A stretch of DNA of 48,228 nt from Pseudomonadota bacterium (GCA_023423065.1 JAFAGC010000020.1:1-48228); one strand, 5' to 3'. Numbered from the stretch's first letter, positions 34,629 through 42,276 are shown. The notes: generated by a model from the letters alone, not told the origin. A program made the numbers and translations.

Positions 34629-35258
34629 TCACGCGCCCTCCCGGGTCATGACGCGCACCGGCGTCGGGTTGTACGCGTTGCAGGGATTGTTGAGCTGCGG
34701 GCAATTCGAGATCAGGACCAGCACGTCCATGAGCGCGCGCAGTTCGACGTAGCGGCCCGCGGCGGAGATGCCGTCGGCGAAGCGCAGGCCGCCCTCGGGT
34801 GTCACCGGCACGTTCATGAAGAAGTTGATGTTGGACGGCAGGTCGCGCTTGGTGAGACGCGGGCCGGCCGCATCCTCGTGCCGCGCGAGCGCCAGCAGGA
34901 AGCTGTCGCGGCAGTTGTGCATGTGCCGCTTCTCGAGTGCGTACCGCACGGTGTTGCTCTCGGCGGAGCACGCGCCGCCGAGCGTGTCATGCCGTCCGCA
35001 GGTGTCGCCCTCGATCTCGAGCAGCGGCCGGCCGCGGTTCGTCAGCAGCGTGGTGCCGGTAGTCAGGTAGATGTTTTGCTGCGCCTGGATCGTGTTCTGC
35101 GCGCTGTAGTGCTCGCCCGTGTCGTGCGCGTTGTAGAACAACGTGTCGACCGCCTGGTTTCCCTCGAGGTCGACGATGCGGAACAGCTGCCCGGCGCGTA
35201 CGACGCCCATCCACGGTTCGCCGGCCGGAACGACGGCGTCGATCGTCGCGCCGCTCAT
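34629..35258 (-). CDS. DUF1989 protein, urea-carboxylase-associated type 2 (likely carboxyguanidine deiminase subunit)
   Basis: The 209-residue protein belongs to DUF1989. Family stretches are GNQAVDTLFYNAHD, YSAQNTIQAQQNIYLTTG, DTCGRHDTLGGACSAESN and INFFMNVPV. The paired urea-carboxylase-associated proteins have been shown in Pseudomonas to form carboxyguanidine deiminase, which turns carboxyguanidine into allophanate and ammonia. The His and Cys residues in DTCGRHD and GGACS are probable metal or active-site groups. ATG at 35258 overlaps the stop of the partner gene (ATGA), consistent with equal production of two subunits. The product is cytoplasmic, without a signal. Confidence 0.92.
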   Translation of the reverse strand: MSGATIDAVVPAGEPWMGVVRAGQLFRIVDLEGNQAVDTLFYNAHDTGEHYSAQNTIQAQQNIYLTTGTTLLTNRGRPLLEIEGDTCGRHDTLGGACSAESNTVRYALEKRHMHNCRDSFLLALARHEDAAGPRLTKRDLPSNINFFMNVPVTPEGGLRFADGISAAGRYVELRALMDVLVLISNCPQLNNPCNAYNPTPVRVMTREGA

Positions 35259-35956
35259 GCGTAGTACCGTTCGGTGTTGATGAAGCCGCGCGCGTTCTCC
35301 GGGCAGCGCGTGCGGCAGGGATCGTCGGCGGTGGGCGGTTCCGCGCGGCGCGCGGCGAGCCCGATGCCCGCGGGCGAGTAGTTGGGGCCAGCGGCGAGCG
35401 GATGCGGTCCGGCATGCAACACCACTATGGTGTCCATCTCGAAGCGCAGCTCGACGTATTGGCCGGACCTGGAATGTCCCGGCGCAAGGCGCATGACGCC
35501 GTCGTCATCGACGACCACCTTGCCGAAGAAGTTGATGTTCGCGACGAGATCGCGTTCGCCCAGGCCGTACTTGCCGAGCTCGACCAGCATCGCTTCGCGT
35601 CCGCTCACGTAGCGGGCGTTGCGTTGTTCCTGGAAGCGCGTGACCCCGTACTTCGCCGCGATCGATTCGGAGTCCGTCAGGCCGCAGAGCGGATCGTGCC
35701 AGCCGCAGGTGTCCGCCACGACGGAGCAGAGGATGCGTCCCATGTCCGAGTAACACACGCAGCCGGTAGTGAGGTGCGCCGTGTGCTGCGCCTTGAGCGT
35801 GTCCGCCATGTTGTAGCGCTCGAGCGGCTGCTCGCGGCTGTAGAAGAGGGCGGCGACGTTCGCATCGTCCGCGCGCGCGGTGAGTCGCAGCGCCGTTCCG
35901 CGCCGCAGCACCCCCGACCAATGCGCTCCCCCAATGACTTCTTCTTCCCAGAGCAT
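35255..35956 (-). CDS. DUF1989 protein, urea-carboxylase-associated type 1 (likely carboxyguanidine deiminase subunit)
   Basis: The 233-residue partner of the previous gene is a DUF1989 protein with VAALFYSREQPLERYNMADTL-type N-terminal block, VVADTCGWHDPLCG, and ANINFFGKVVVDDDG. It is the first gene of the minus-strand guanidine operon; its ATG follows a weak GAAAGAA site. A -24/-12 promoter lies about 42 bases upstream, and the short leader leaves no room for a riboswitch. Both subunits are needed in known carboxyguanidine deiminases. Older annotations call the pair urea amidolyase-associated proteins. Confidence 0.92.
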   Translation of the reverse strand: MLWEEEVIGGAHWSGVLRRGTALRLTARADDANVAALFYSREQPLERYNMADTLKAQHTAHLTTGCVCYSDMGRILCSVVADTCGWHDPLCGLTDSESIAAKYGVTRFQEQRNARYVSGREAMLVELGKYGLGERDLVANINFFGKVVVDDDGVMRLAPGHSRSGQYVELRFEMDTIVVLHAGPHPLAAGPNYSPAGIGLAARRAEPPTADDPCRTRCPENARGFINTERYYA

Positions 35957-35997
35957 CGTTCTTTCGCCGACCTGTGCACGACTTTGGTGAGCCGGAG

Positions 35998-36013
35998 TGC
36001 AAGGGATGTACCA
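35998..36013 (-). promoter_or_regulatory. Sigma-54 promoter of the carboxylase operon
   Basis: Read on the minus strand: TGGTACATCCCTTGCA. It keeps the -24 GG and -12 GC with the required ten bases between and matches most of the consensus TGGCACG-N4-TTGCW. Transcription would start near 35987 and leave a leader of about 30 bases before the first DUF1989 gene. Confidence 0.75.
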
Positions 36014-36062
36014 GCACGATGCGCGCCTGCATCACGTCCGTCGCGCGGAATGCCCGGCGGGT

Positions 36063-36079
36063 TGCACTCGAATCGTGCC
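36063..36079. promoter_or_regulatory. NtrC-like binding site 1
   Basis: TGCACTCGAATCGTGCC is a 17-base inverted repeat that resembles the NtrC site TGCACYA-N3-TRGTGCA. It is centred at 36071, about 84 bases from the predicted minus-strand start and about 115 from the plus-strand start. Confidence 0.6.
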
Positions 36080-36093
36080 GTCGGCGGATTGTT

Positions 36094-36110
36094 TGCATGT
36101 AGTTGGTGCA
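36094..36110. promoter_or_regulatory. NtrC-like binding site 2
   Basis: TGCATGTAGTTGGTGCA has a full right half-site TGGTGCA and a partial left one. It is centred at 36102, 31 bases (three helical turns) from site 1. That spacing is like the paired enhancer sites of nitrogen-regulated promoters. Confidence 0.6.
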
Positions 36111-36159
36111 GACATCGCGTCTCGTGGTTAGGCGACCGCCGGGTCGCTCGGCGGGAGCG

Positions 36160-36175
36160 CGGCACACCTCTTGCA
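36160..36175 (+). promoter_or_regulatory. Sigma-54 promoter of the ABC importer
   Basis: CGGCACACCTCTTGCA has -24 GG and -12 GC separated by ten bases and matches the sigma-54 consensus apart from the first base and one other. A start near 36186 puts the guanidine riboswitch at the very beginning of the transcript. Confidence 0.75.
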
Positions 36176-36195
36176 AATTTGATCCGCAGAATGTG

Positions 36196-36299
36196 CGCCT
36201 AGGGTTCCGGTTGAGCGATCAACGCTGGTCCGAGAGACGCAGTCCGTTGGCACGCAGGGACGCGCCGGGGATACACGGCGGGACAAAAGCCCGGGAGAT
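36196..36299 (+). promoter_or_regulatory. Guanidine-I (ykkC) riboswitch
   Basis: The conserved blocks of the class stand in the right order: CTAGGGTTCCGG (36199-36210), CTGGTCCGAGAGACGCAG (36225-36242) and ACACGGCGGGACAAAAGCCC followed by GGGAGA (36273-36297). The class binds free guanidinium and switches on detoxification, transport and degradation genes. No U-rich terminator is evident between it and the importer start, so control of translation is more likely. The RBS region GGGAGAGACTCTC near 36321 is partly self-complementary. Confidence 0.95.
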
Positions 36300-36333
36300 G
36301 CCTCATGACCTAAACAACACGGGAGAGACTCTC

Positions 36334-37410
36334 ATGGCACGTATTCTTTCGCGCGCACTCGTTTCGTTCGTGCTCGCAGCCTTCGCATCGACGGCCTCGC
36401 ATTCCGCGGCTGCGGCCGAGAAGACCGAATTCAAAGTCGCCTGGTCCATCTACGTCGGCTGGATGCCCTGGGACTACGCCGGTCAGAGCGGCATCCTCAA
36501 GAAGTGGGCCGACAAGTACGGCATCAAGATCGAGCTCACCCAGATCAACGACTACGTCGAGTCGATCAACCAGTACACCGCGGGCCAATACGACGCCTGC
36601 GTGATGACCAACATGGACGCGCTGACGATCCCGGCCGCGGGCGGCGTCGATTCCACCGCGCTCATCGTCGGCGACTATTCCAACGGCAACGACGGCATCG
36701 TGCTCAAGGGCGCGGGCAGGAAACTCGCCGACATCAAGGGCCAGAACGTCAATCTGGTCGAGCTCTCCGTGTCTCACTACCTGCTCGCGCGCGCGCTCGA
36801 CACCGTCGGGCTCGCCGAGCGCGACATCAAGGTCGTGAACACCTCGGATGCCGACATGGTGGGTGCGTTCGCCGCGTCGAGCGTCACGTCCGTGGTGACC
36901 TGGAAGCCGCTGCTGTCGGAAATCACGGCCGTCCCGAAGACCACGCTCGTGTTCGATTCGAGCAAGACCCCGGGCGAGATCCTCGATCTCATGATCGTGA
37001 ACAGCCAGGTGCTCAAGGCCAATCCGAAACTCGGCAAGGCGCTCGTGGGCGCCTGGTACGAGACGATGGCGCTGATGCAGGGCAAGGACGCGAAGAGCAC
37101 CGCCGCGCTCGAATCGATGGCCAAGGCCTCGGGCACCGACCTCGCGGGATTCAAGGGCCAGCTCGCGACCACCTACATGTACTGGACGCCGGCCGCCGCG
37201 GTGGCCGCGACCACGAGCCCCGACCTCGTCAAAAAGATGGACCTGGTGCGCAAGTTCTCCTTCGATCATGGGTTGCTGGGTGAAGGCGCGAAGTCCGTCG
37301 ACGTGGTGGGCATCGCGTTCCCGGGCGGCGTCACGCTCGGCGACAAGTCGAACATCAAGCTGCGCTTCGATCCCACCTACATGAAGCTGGCCGCCGACGG
37401 CAAGCTGTAA
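36334..37410 (+). CDS. ABC transporter substrate-binding protein (NitT/TauT type), probably for guanidine
   Basis: The 358-residue product has a signal peptide (LVSFVLAAFASTASHSAAAA) and a periplasmic binding fold of the nitrate/taurine family. Typical stretches are FKVAWSIYVGWMPWDYAGQSGILKKW at the N-terminus, QYDACVMTNMDAL and SVTSVVTWKPLLSE. It would present the ligand to the membrane permease encoded next. The ligand is inferred to be guanidine or a close guanidinium compound, because the transcript starts with a guanidine-I riboswitch and the divergent operon degrades carboxyguanidine. GGGAGAG precedes the ATG at 36334, which begins the signal peptide. Confidence 0.92.
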   Translation: MARILSRALVSFVLAAFASTASHSAAAAEKTEFKVAWSIYVGWMPWDYAGQSGILKKWADKYGIKIELTQINDYVESINQYTAGQYDACVMTNMDALTIPAAGGVDSTALIVGDYSNGNDGIVLKGAGRKLADIKGQNVNLVELSVSHYLLARALDTVGLAERDIKVVNTSDADMVGAFAASSVTSVVTWKPLLSEITAVPKTTLVFDSSKTPGEILDLMIVNSQVLKANPKLGKALVGAWYETMALMQGKDAKSTAALESMAKASGTDLAGFKGQLATTYMYWTPAAAVAATTSPDLVKKMDLVRKFSFDHGLLGEGAKSVDVVGIAFPGGVTLGDKSNIKLRFDPTYMKLAADGKL

Positions 37411-37437
37411 GAAACGCACGTCGTCGAGGGGGACGTC

Positions 37438-38253
37438 ATGCGTCGACTCATCAATCAGCACCCGGGGCGGGGCGCGCGCTTCGCCCTGGGCGCCTTGCCC
37501 TTCGTCGCGCTGCTCGTCCTGTACGTCGTCGCGTCCAACCTCCGGCTCGCAGAAAACGAAAACGACAAGCTGCTGCCCGCGCTCGGCACGATTGCCGAGA
37601 CGTTTCACGGCTACGCGTTCGATGAGGACAAGCGCAGCGGCCAGGTGCTGTTCTGGGTGGACACCTGGGCCAGCCTGCGGCGGATCGGCACGGCGTTGCT
37701 GATCAGCGCAGTCTCGGCGCTGACCCTCGCGATCGCGATCGGCGTGGTGCCGCGCGTGCGCGCGCTCGTCTCGCCGTTGCTCAACACGGTGGCGATGATC
37801 CCGCCGCTCGCGGTATTGCCGATCCTGTTCATCGTGCTCGGGCTCGAGGAGACCGCGAAGGTCGCGCTCATCGTCATCGGAACCGCGCCTTGCGTGGCGC
37901 GCGATCTCGCGCTGCGCGTGGCCGAACTACCCAAGGAGCAGCTCGTGAAGGTGCAGACGCTCGGCGCCTCCACGTGGCAGATCGTCTGGCGCGTGGTGTT
38001 GCCGCAGATGTGGCCGCGCCTCATCGATTCGCTGAGGTTGTCGATGGGCTCGGCCTGGTTGTTCCTCATCGCGGCCGAGGCCATCGCCTCGACCGAGGGA
38101 CTCGGCTATCGAATCTTCCTCGTGCGGCGTTATCTCGCGATGGACGTGATCCTGCCGTACGTCCTGTGGATCACGCTGCTCGCGGTCGCCACGGACGCAT
38201 TGCTGAGGCTGATACGCGCGCGCGGCTTCCGCTGGGCGGAGCCGGAGCGCTGA
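37438..38253 (+). CDS. ABC transporter permease (NitT/TauT type)
   Basis: This 271-residue inner-membrane protein has about six spans and carries the binding-protein-dependent transport loop (EAA-like) in QLVKVQTLGASTWQIVWRVVLPQMWPRL, which docks the ATPase. It forms the channel of the importer, probably as a dimer. It begins 27 bases after the binding-protein stop, with GAGGGGG as ribosome site, and its TGA overlaps the start of the ATPase gene (TGATG). Compared with other family members it has a longer polar loop after the first span (NDKLLPALGTIAETFHG). Confidence 0.93.
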   Translation: MRRLINQHPGRGARFALGALPFVALLVLYVVASNLRLAENENDKLLPALGTIAETFHGYAFDEDKRSGQVLFWVDTWASLRRIGTALLISAVSALTLAIAIGVVPRVRALVSPLLNTVAMIPPLAVLPILFIVLGLEETAKVALIVIGTAPCVARDLALRVAELPKEQLVKVQTLGASTWQIVWRVVLPQMWPRLIDSLRLSMGSAWLFLIAAEAIASTEGLGYRIFLVRRYLAMDVILPYVLWITLLAVATDALLRLIRARGFRWAEPER

Positions 38254-39020
38254 TGGCCACCGTATCGGTCCGCAATGTCTGGAAGGAGTACGGCTCGACG
38301 GTCGTGCTCGAAAACCTGCGGCTCGAGATCGCCGATCACGAGTTCGTGACGATCATCGGCGCCTCGGGCTGCGGCAAGACGACCTTCCTCAAGATGCTGC
38401 TCGGCATGGAGCACCCGACGCGCGGGCAGATCCTGATCGACGGTGTGCCTATCCGTCCCGAACCCGATCCGGCCCGCGGTGTGGTGTTCCAGCGTTATTC
38501 GTCGTTCCCGCACCTGACCGTGCTCGAGAACGTGATGCTCGGGCTCGAGCTCCAGCAGTCGAAGCTCATCGGCAAACTGTTCGGCGCCGCGCGTCGCCGG
38601 GCGCGCGAGGCAGCGCTCGCGATGCTCGAGTCGGTGGGACTCACGCACGCGCGCGACCGCTATCCCGCACAGCTCTCGGGCGGCATGCAGCAGCGCATGT
38701 CGATCGCGCAGGCCGTGATCTGCAAGCCGAAGATCCTGCTGCTCGACGAGCCGTTCGGCGCGCTCGACCCCGGAGTCACGCAGGACATGCACGAGCTCGT
38801 CCTCAAGGTCTGGGCCGAGAACCGCATGACCATCTTCATGGTGTCGCACGACATCAAGGAGAGTTTCATGCTCGGAACGCGGCTGCTGACCTTCGACAAG
38901 CTGCGCAACGACCCGCAGGCGCCCGAGGCGTACGGCGCGAGCGTGACCTACGACATGCCGCTCAACCGGCGAGCGGCGGTGGTTCCGAGGGGGCCGAACG
39001 CCCGGGCGGTCAACGAGTAG
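38253..39020 (+). CDS. ABC transporter ATP-binding protein (NitT/TauT type)
   Basis: The 255-residue ATPase has Walker A GASGCGKT (36-43), Q-loop VFQRYSSFPHLT, signature LSGGMQQR, Walker B ILLLDEPFGALD and the switch histidine in VSHDIKE. It powers the importer formed by the two preceding genes. Its ATG shares bases with the permease stop. The C-terminal region after about 225 (RNDPQAPEAYGASVTYD) is like that of other riboswitch-linked members of this subfamily, without a separate regulatory domain. Confidence 0.95.
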   Translation: MATVSVRNVWKEYGSTVVLENLRLEIADHEFVTIIGASGCGKTTFLKMLLGMEHPTRGQILIDGVPIRPEPDPARGVVFQRYSSFPHLTVLENVMLGLELQQSKLIGKLFGAARRRAREAALAMLESVGLTHARDRYPAQLSGGMQQRMSIAQAVICKPKILLLDEPFGALDPGVTQDMHELVLKVWAENRMTIFMVSHDIKESFMLGTRLLTFDKLRNDPQAPEAYGASVTYDMPLNRRAAVVPRGPNARAVNE

Positions 39021-39071
39021 TCATCGTTCCCAACTGGCGGTGGAGCCCCGCGAACGGGTAGCCTCGCTCAA

Positions 39072-40172
39072 ATGAGTGTCGGTCTTTCCGTGCTGATTGG
39101 GGGAGTGCTCGCGGGAATCGCGGGGGTCGTGTTCTGGATGCGCGCGACGCGCCAGAAGGCGGAGCCGCCCGATCCGATCACCTCGACCACGGGTTCCAAT
39201 CGCACGCTCACCGGCGGACGGCCGGGCGATGCCGCGAGCTTCAACTGGAGCGAGTCGCTGCGACGATTCGTCGCCTATGCGCTCGATGACGTCCCGCGCG
39301 ACGCGCTGAGCGAGTCGCCGAATCCCGATCACGCGCCCGTGTTCAAGGCCGTGGCGGACATCCTCGAGAAGATCGAGGCGCGCCCCGAATACATCCCGCG
39401 TCGGCCCTCGCTGCTGCCGAAGCTGCTCGCCACGGTGAACGACGGTGAGGCGCCGATGCTCGAGATCGCGCGCATCATCGCGCAGGACCCGGCGCTCACC
39501 GGCAACCTGTTGCGCATCGCGAACAGCCCCGCGTACCGCGTCAACAACCTGCCGGTCGAAAGCATCGATCGCGCGGTGACGCTGGTCGGCGTGCTGGGCA
39601 TCCGCTCGATCATCACGACCGCGCTGCTGCAGCCCGTGATGACGGCGGGCTCCGGCCCGTTCTCGCGTTTCCCCGAGCTGGTCTGGGAACACACGCTGTA
39701 TGCGTCCGTGGCATCCGAGCACCACGCGAAGCAGGTCGAGAAGGCGGAGCCGTTCATCTCGCAGCTCATCGGATTGCTTTACGGCCTGTCGGCCATCGTC
39801 GTGTTCCGCATCGTGCGCGACCAGTTCGCCGCGCATCCGCACCTGACCCCCGAGCCCGCGAGCGTCGCCCGCCTGCTCGAAACCTGGGTGGCGCCCACGG
39901 CGGCTCGCATTGCCCAGAGCTGGGAATTGCCGCAACGGGTCCAGTACGCCCTCGAAAGCCAGACCTTGGCCGCGGAGCTGCAGCTCGAAAACTCGCTGGG
40001 CCGCTCGCTGAAATTCGGCCGCGTCGCGGGGGCCTTGATCGTGCTCTGCCGCCTGGGCCGGTTGACCGAACACGAGGCACGGGCCATCTGCATCACGGGG
40101 GAGGGGCCGCGCGCCGAGTTGCAGCGCCTCTGGGACCGCCTCGCGCAGGCTTACCTGCGGGGCGGCGCCTGA
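39072..40172 (+). CDS. HDOD-domain protein with N-terminal membrane anchor
   Basis: The 366-residue product starts with one hydrophobic span (VLIGGVLAGIAGVVFWM), a linker of about 60 residues and an HDOD domain (about 100-310): LPKLLATVNDGEAPMLEIARIIAQDPALTGNLLRIANSPAY-type repeats, then IDRAVTLVGVLGIRSIITTALL. HDOD domains are HD-like helical modules without the metal-binding residues; they usually act in signalling linked to c-di-GMP, stress or motility. No partner is evident next door. It follows the importer by 51 bases without a visible terminator, so read-through from that operon is possible. Confidence 0.88.
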   Translation: MSVGLSVLIGGVLAGIAGVVFWMRATRQKAEPPDPITSTTGSNRTLTGGRPGDAASFNWSESLRRFVAYALDDVPRDALSESPNPDHAPVFKAVADILEKIEARPEYIPRRPSLLPKLLATVNDGEAPMLEIARIIAQDPALTGNLLRIANSPAYRVNNLPVESIDRAVTLVGVLGIRSIITTALLQPVMTAGSGPFSRFPELVWEHTLYASVASEHHAKQVEKAEPFISQLIGLLYGLSAIVVFRIVRDQFAAHPHLTPEPASVARLLETWVAPTAARIAQSWELPQRVQYALESQTLAAELQLENSLGRSLKFGRVAGALIVLCRLGRLTEHEARAICITGEGPRAELQRLWDRLAQAYLRGGA

Positions 40173-40194
40173 CGAGAAAAGCCCCCCATTCCCG

Positions 40195-40358
40195 GTCCGC
40201 GAAACAAAAGCGTTTCAAGGGTGAGAGAAAATCCGCCCTCGTGACACAAGAGTATTCGTGGATCCTGGAACCCTACCGGGGTCCGCAGACCGATAGCTGC
40301 GGAACAAGACCCCCGTTTCCGCGCGACCAGAGCCCCGCCTTGGCGGGGCTCTTTTTTT
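40195..40358 (+). ncRNA. Candidate small RNA or structured 3' UTR ended by a terminator
   Basis: Between the HDOD stop and the GFA gene lies a structured sequence. A two-part hairpin pairs GGGGTC-CGCAG (40278-40288) with CTGCG (40297-40301) and GACCCC (40308-40313). A strong Rho-independent terminator follows at 40329-40358. No known RNA family was recognised and no convincing promoter was found, so it may equally be the 3' end of the HDOD transcript. Confidence 0.35.
40329..40358 (+). terminator. Rho-independent terminator
   Basis: AGAGCCCCGC and its complement GCGGGGCTCT form a ten-base stem with a CTTG loop, followed by seven T residues. It would end transcripts coming from the HDOD gene or from the candidate small RNA. 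Confidence 0.9.
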
Positions 40359-40401
40359 GCGCCACCCCCGGTAAGCTTCCCGGCCGAGCAGGGAGGGCAG
40401 G

Positions 40402-40815
40402 GTGAACCAGGACATTCAGGGCGGCTGCATGTGCGGCGCGATTCGCTATTCGGCGACAACCAATCCCGCCAACAGCATGGTCTGCCATTGCCAGTCTTGC
40501 CGGCGGTCCGCGGCGGCGCCGGTGGTGGCTTGGGTCACGTTCGCGAAGGCGGAATTCCGCTTCACGCGCGGCACGCCGCACACATATGAGTCGTCGCCGA
40601 AGGTCCGCCGCCATTTCTGCGGCAACTGCGGCTCGCCGCTGGTCTACGAACATCTCGATACGCCGGACTTCGTCGACGTCACGACCTGCAGTCTCGATGC
40701 GCCCTGGGCGTTTCCGCCGACCCACCACTCCTGGCTCAGCGACGACATCGGTTGGGTGAAATTCGGCGACGGGCTGCCCACGTTCCAGCGTTCGCGTTTT
40801 GGCGACCCTTCCTGA
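40402..40815 (+). CDS. GFA (CENP-V/glutathione-dependent formaldehyde-activating) family protein
   Basis: The 137-residue zinc-binding protein has Cys9-x-Cys11 (GGCMCGAIRY), CHCQSCRRS (28-33) and FCGNCGSPL, the usual GFA pattern. Although the family is named for S-hydroxymethylglutathione synthesis, most members have no proven reaction. No formaldehyde dehydrogenase is nearby. The start is GTG at 40402 with GGGAGGGCAG before it. Its end overlaps the acetyltransferase gene by 17 bases, so both are probably translated from one message. Confidence 0.9.
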   Translation: MNQDIQGGCMCGAIRYSATTNPANSMVCHCQSCRRSAAAPVVAWVTFAKAEFRFTRGTPHTYESSPKVRRHFCGNCGSPLVYEHLDTPDFVDVTTCSLDAPWAFPPTHHSWLSDDIGWVKFGDGLPTFQRSRFGDPS

Positions 40816-41353
40816 ATTCGAGAGCGCGCGGCTGACGTTTCGCCGGCTCGAGCCCGGCGACTCCGGGTTCCTGATCCGGCTGCTCAACGAACCCTCGTTC
40901 ATCGAGCACATCGGCGATCGCGGCGTGCGCTCGGTGGACGATGCGCATCGCTATCTGCGCGAGGGGCCTTTGGCGATGTACGAAAAGTACGGCTTCGGAT
41001 TGTGGCGCGTCTCGCGCCGCGCGGACGACGAGCCGATCGGCATGTGCGGGCTGCTCAAGCGCGAAGCGCTGCCCGACTTCGACCTCGGCTACGCCTATCT
41101 ACCCGAGCACTGGCGCCAGGGTTACGCCTTCGAGGCCGCGCAGGCCACGATACGCGACGCGGCGCGGCGGTTCGGCTTGCGGCGCGTGATCGGCATCGTT
41201 TCGCCCGGGAACACCGCGTCGATCCGCCTGCTGGAAAAACTCGGCATGCGGTTCGAACGCGGTTTTCCCCAGGACATGCACGAGGATTCGCGCGAGCCGG
41301 AAGTTCTCCTGTACGGCTGCGCGCTGGGGCCCGAAGGTCTCAGCGGCGCGTGA
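40799..41353 (+). CDS. GNAT-family N-acetyltransferase (RimJ/RimL type)
   Basis: The 184-residue enzyme matches the acetyltransferase_3 layout: SARLTFRRLEPGDSGFL at the start, DLGYAYLPEHWRQGYAFEAA (acetyl-CoA loop) and VSPGNTASIRLLEKLGMRFE at the end. It moves an acetyl group from acetyl-CoA to an amine; the substrate is unknown. The start is TTG at 40799, inside the end of the GFA gene, since no in-frame ATG precedes the conserved N-terminal block. It overlaps the convergent lipoprotein gene by 14 bases at its 3' end. Confidence 0.88.
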   Translation: MATLPEFESARLTFRRLEPGDSGFLIRLLNEPSFIEHIGDRGVRSVDDAHRYLREGPLAMYEKYGFGLWRVSRRADDEPIGMCGLLKREALPDFDLGYAYLPEHWRQGYAFEAAQATIRDAARRFGLRRVIGIVSPGNTASIRLLEKLGMRFERGFPQDMHEDSREPEVLLYGCALGPEGLSGA

Positions 41354-41999
41354 CTTTCTCGCCGACGACGGTGCCGATCTTGCCGCCCTCGTCGACGCGC
41401 AGCTCCACGGGCTGATCGAAGCGCAATTCGCCGTCGACCACGCAGGTTCCGCAGACGTGAACCTTGACCGGATCCTTGCTGTTCCAGCTCCAGCCCGAGT
41501 CGTTGCGCTTCTGCACGTGGATGCCGCCGCGTACGCGCGCGCCGTCGCTGAGGTCGATGTCGCCGTGCCGCGTGATGAGCTGGCCTGCGACTTCCGCGCC
41601 TTCGAGCTCGATTTCGCCATTGACGGTCGACACGTCGCCGCCGACGCGCGAGCGCGCCCGCAGGTTCACTTCGCCGTTGACCGTCGAGGCGGTTTCGCTG
41701 ATGGCGGCGCCCGCGCCGACGCTCAGGGAACCGTTGACCGTGTTGGCGGAGCCGACGCGCGCCTCTTCGTCGATCTCGATGCTGCCGTTGACCGTCTTCG
41801 CCTTCTCCGCGGTGGCGCCGCGGCGCACGCGAACGTTGCCATTCACGGTGCTGAGCGTGCCGTAGTCCTTGCCGGCTTCCGCCTCGACGGTGCCGTTTAC
41901 GGCGGTGATGTCGCGACCATCGCTGCTGTATGCGTATGAGCAGGCGGACAGGGCGGCAACGGCGGCGCAGGTGACCAGGACGCGAAGAGTGCTGTTCAT
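41340..41999 (-). CDS. Lipoprotein built of TVNG repeats, probable beta-solenoid
   Basis: The 219-residue protein has a lipobox LSAC (Cys20). About seven repeats of 18-20 residues follow, each opening with TVNG or a variant (TAVNG, STVNG, KTVNG, NTVNG, STVNG, STVNG, TRHGD). Alternating hydrophobic and polar residues follow each (for example GSIEIDEEARVGSA). Such short regular repeats suggest a beta-solenoid, like DUF4097 or bactofilin-type proteins, but no family is claimed. A different tail carries a Cys pair (VCGTC). AAGGAG stands before the ATG. The role is unknown; a structural or binding role at the envelope is a guess. Confidence 0.85.
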   Translation of the reverse strand: MNSTLRVLVTCAAVAALSACSYAYSSDGRDITAVNGTVEAEAGKDYGTLSTVNGNVRVRRGATAEKAKTVNGSIEIDEEARVGSANTVNGSLSVGAGAAISETASTVNGEVNLRARSRVGGDVSTVNGEIELEGAEVAGQLITRHGDIDLSDGARVRGGIHVQKRNDSGWSWNSKDPVKVHVCGTCVVDGELRFDQPVELRVDEGGKIGTVVGEKVTRR

Positions 42000-42078
42000 G
42001 GGTGGCTCCTTGTATGGGCTCTTGGACGAGCCACTCGCGAGCCGGGTTGCAACCCGGGTGGGAACTCAGGGGCCGCTG

Positions 42079-42107
42079 AAAAAAGAAGCCCCGCTCAAGG
42101 CGGGGCT
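42079..42107 (-). terminator. Rho-independent terminator, minus strand
   Basis: On the minus strand AGCCCCGC pairs with GCGGGGCT around a CTTGA loop and is followed by TTCTTTTTT. The plus strand has no T run after the stem. The stem is nearly the same as that of the terminator at 40329. Confidence 0.85.
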
Positions 42108-42276
42108 CATGGTCGCTTGCTTGCTTGTTTTGTGGAGGAGTGTTGTCGCTCTTCTTGTTCTTGTCCGAGTGCGGTCTTTGCTCAGCCGCTTGCTGAAGAA
42201 GGAGCAAGCGCTGTGCCAGACGATTCCGACGCGCCGACGCCACGCGAATCAGTCGGCTGGGCCCTCGAATCGGCAA

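Noticed and set aside
35957..35997. Guanidine riboswitch in the leader of the carboxylase operon
   Set aside because: None of the conserved guanidine-I blocks occurs on the minus strand here, and the predicted leader is only about 30 bases.
40195..40358. tRNA, 4.5S or 6S RNA in the spacer before the GFA gene
   Set aside because: No T-loop sequence, no 4.5S tetraloop region and no 6S-like long bulged hairpin could be found on either strand.
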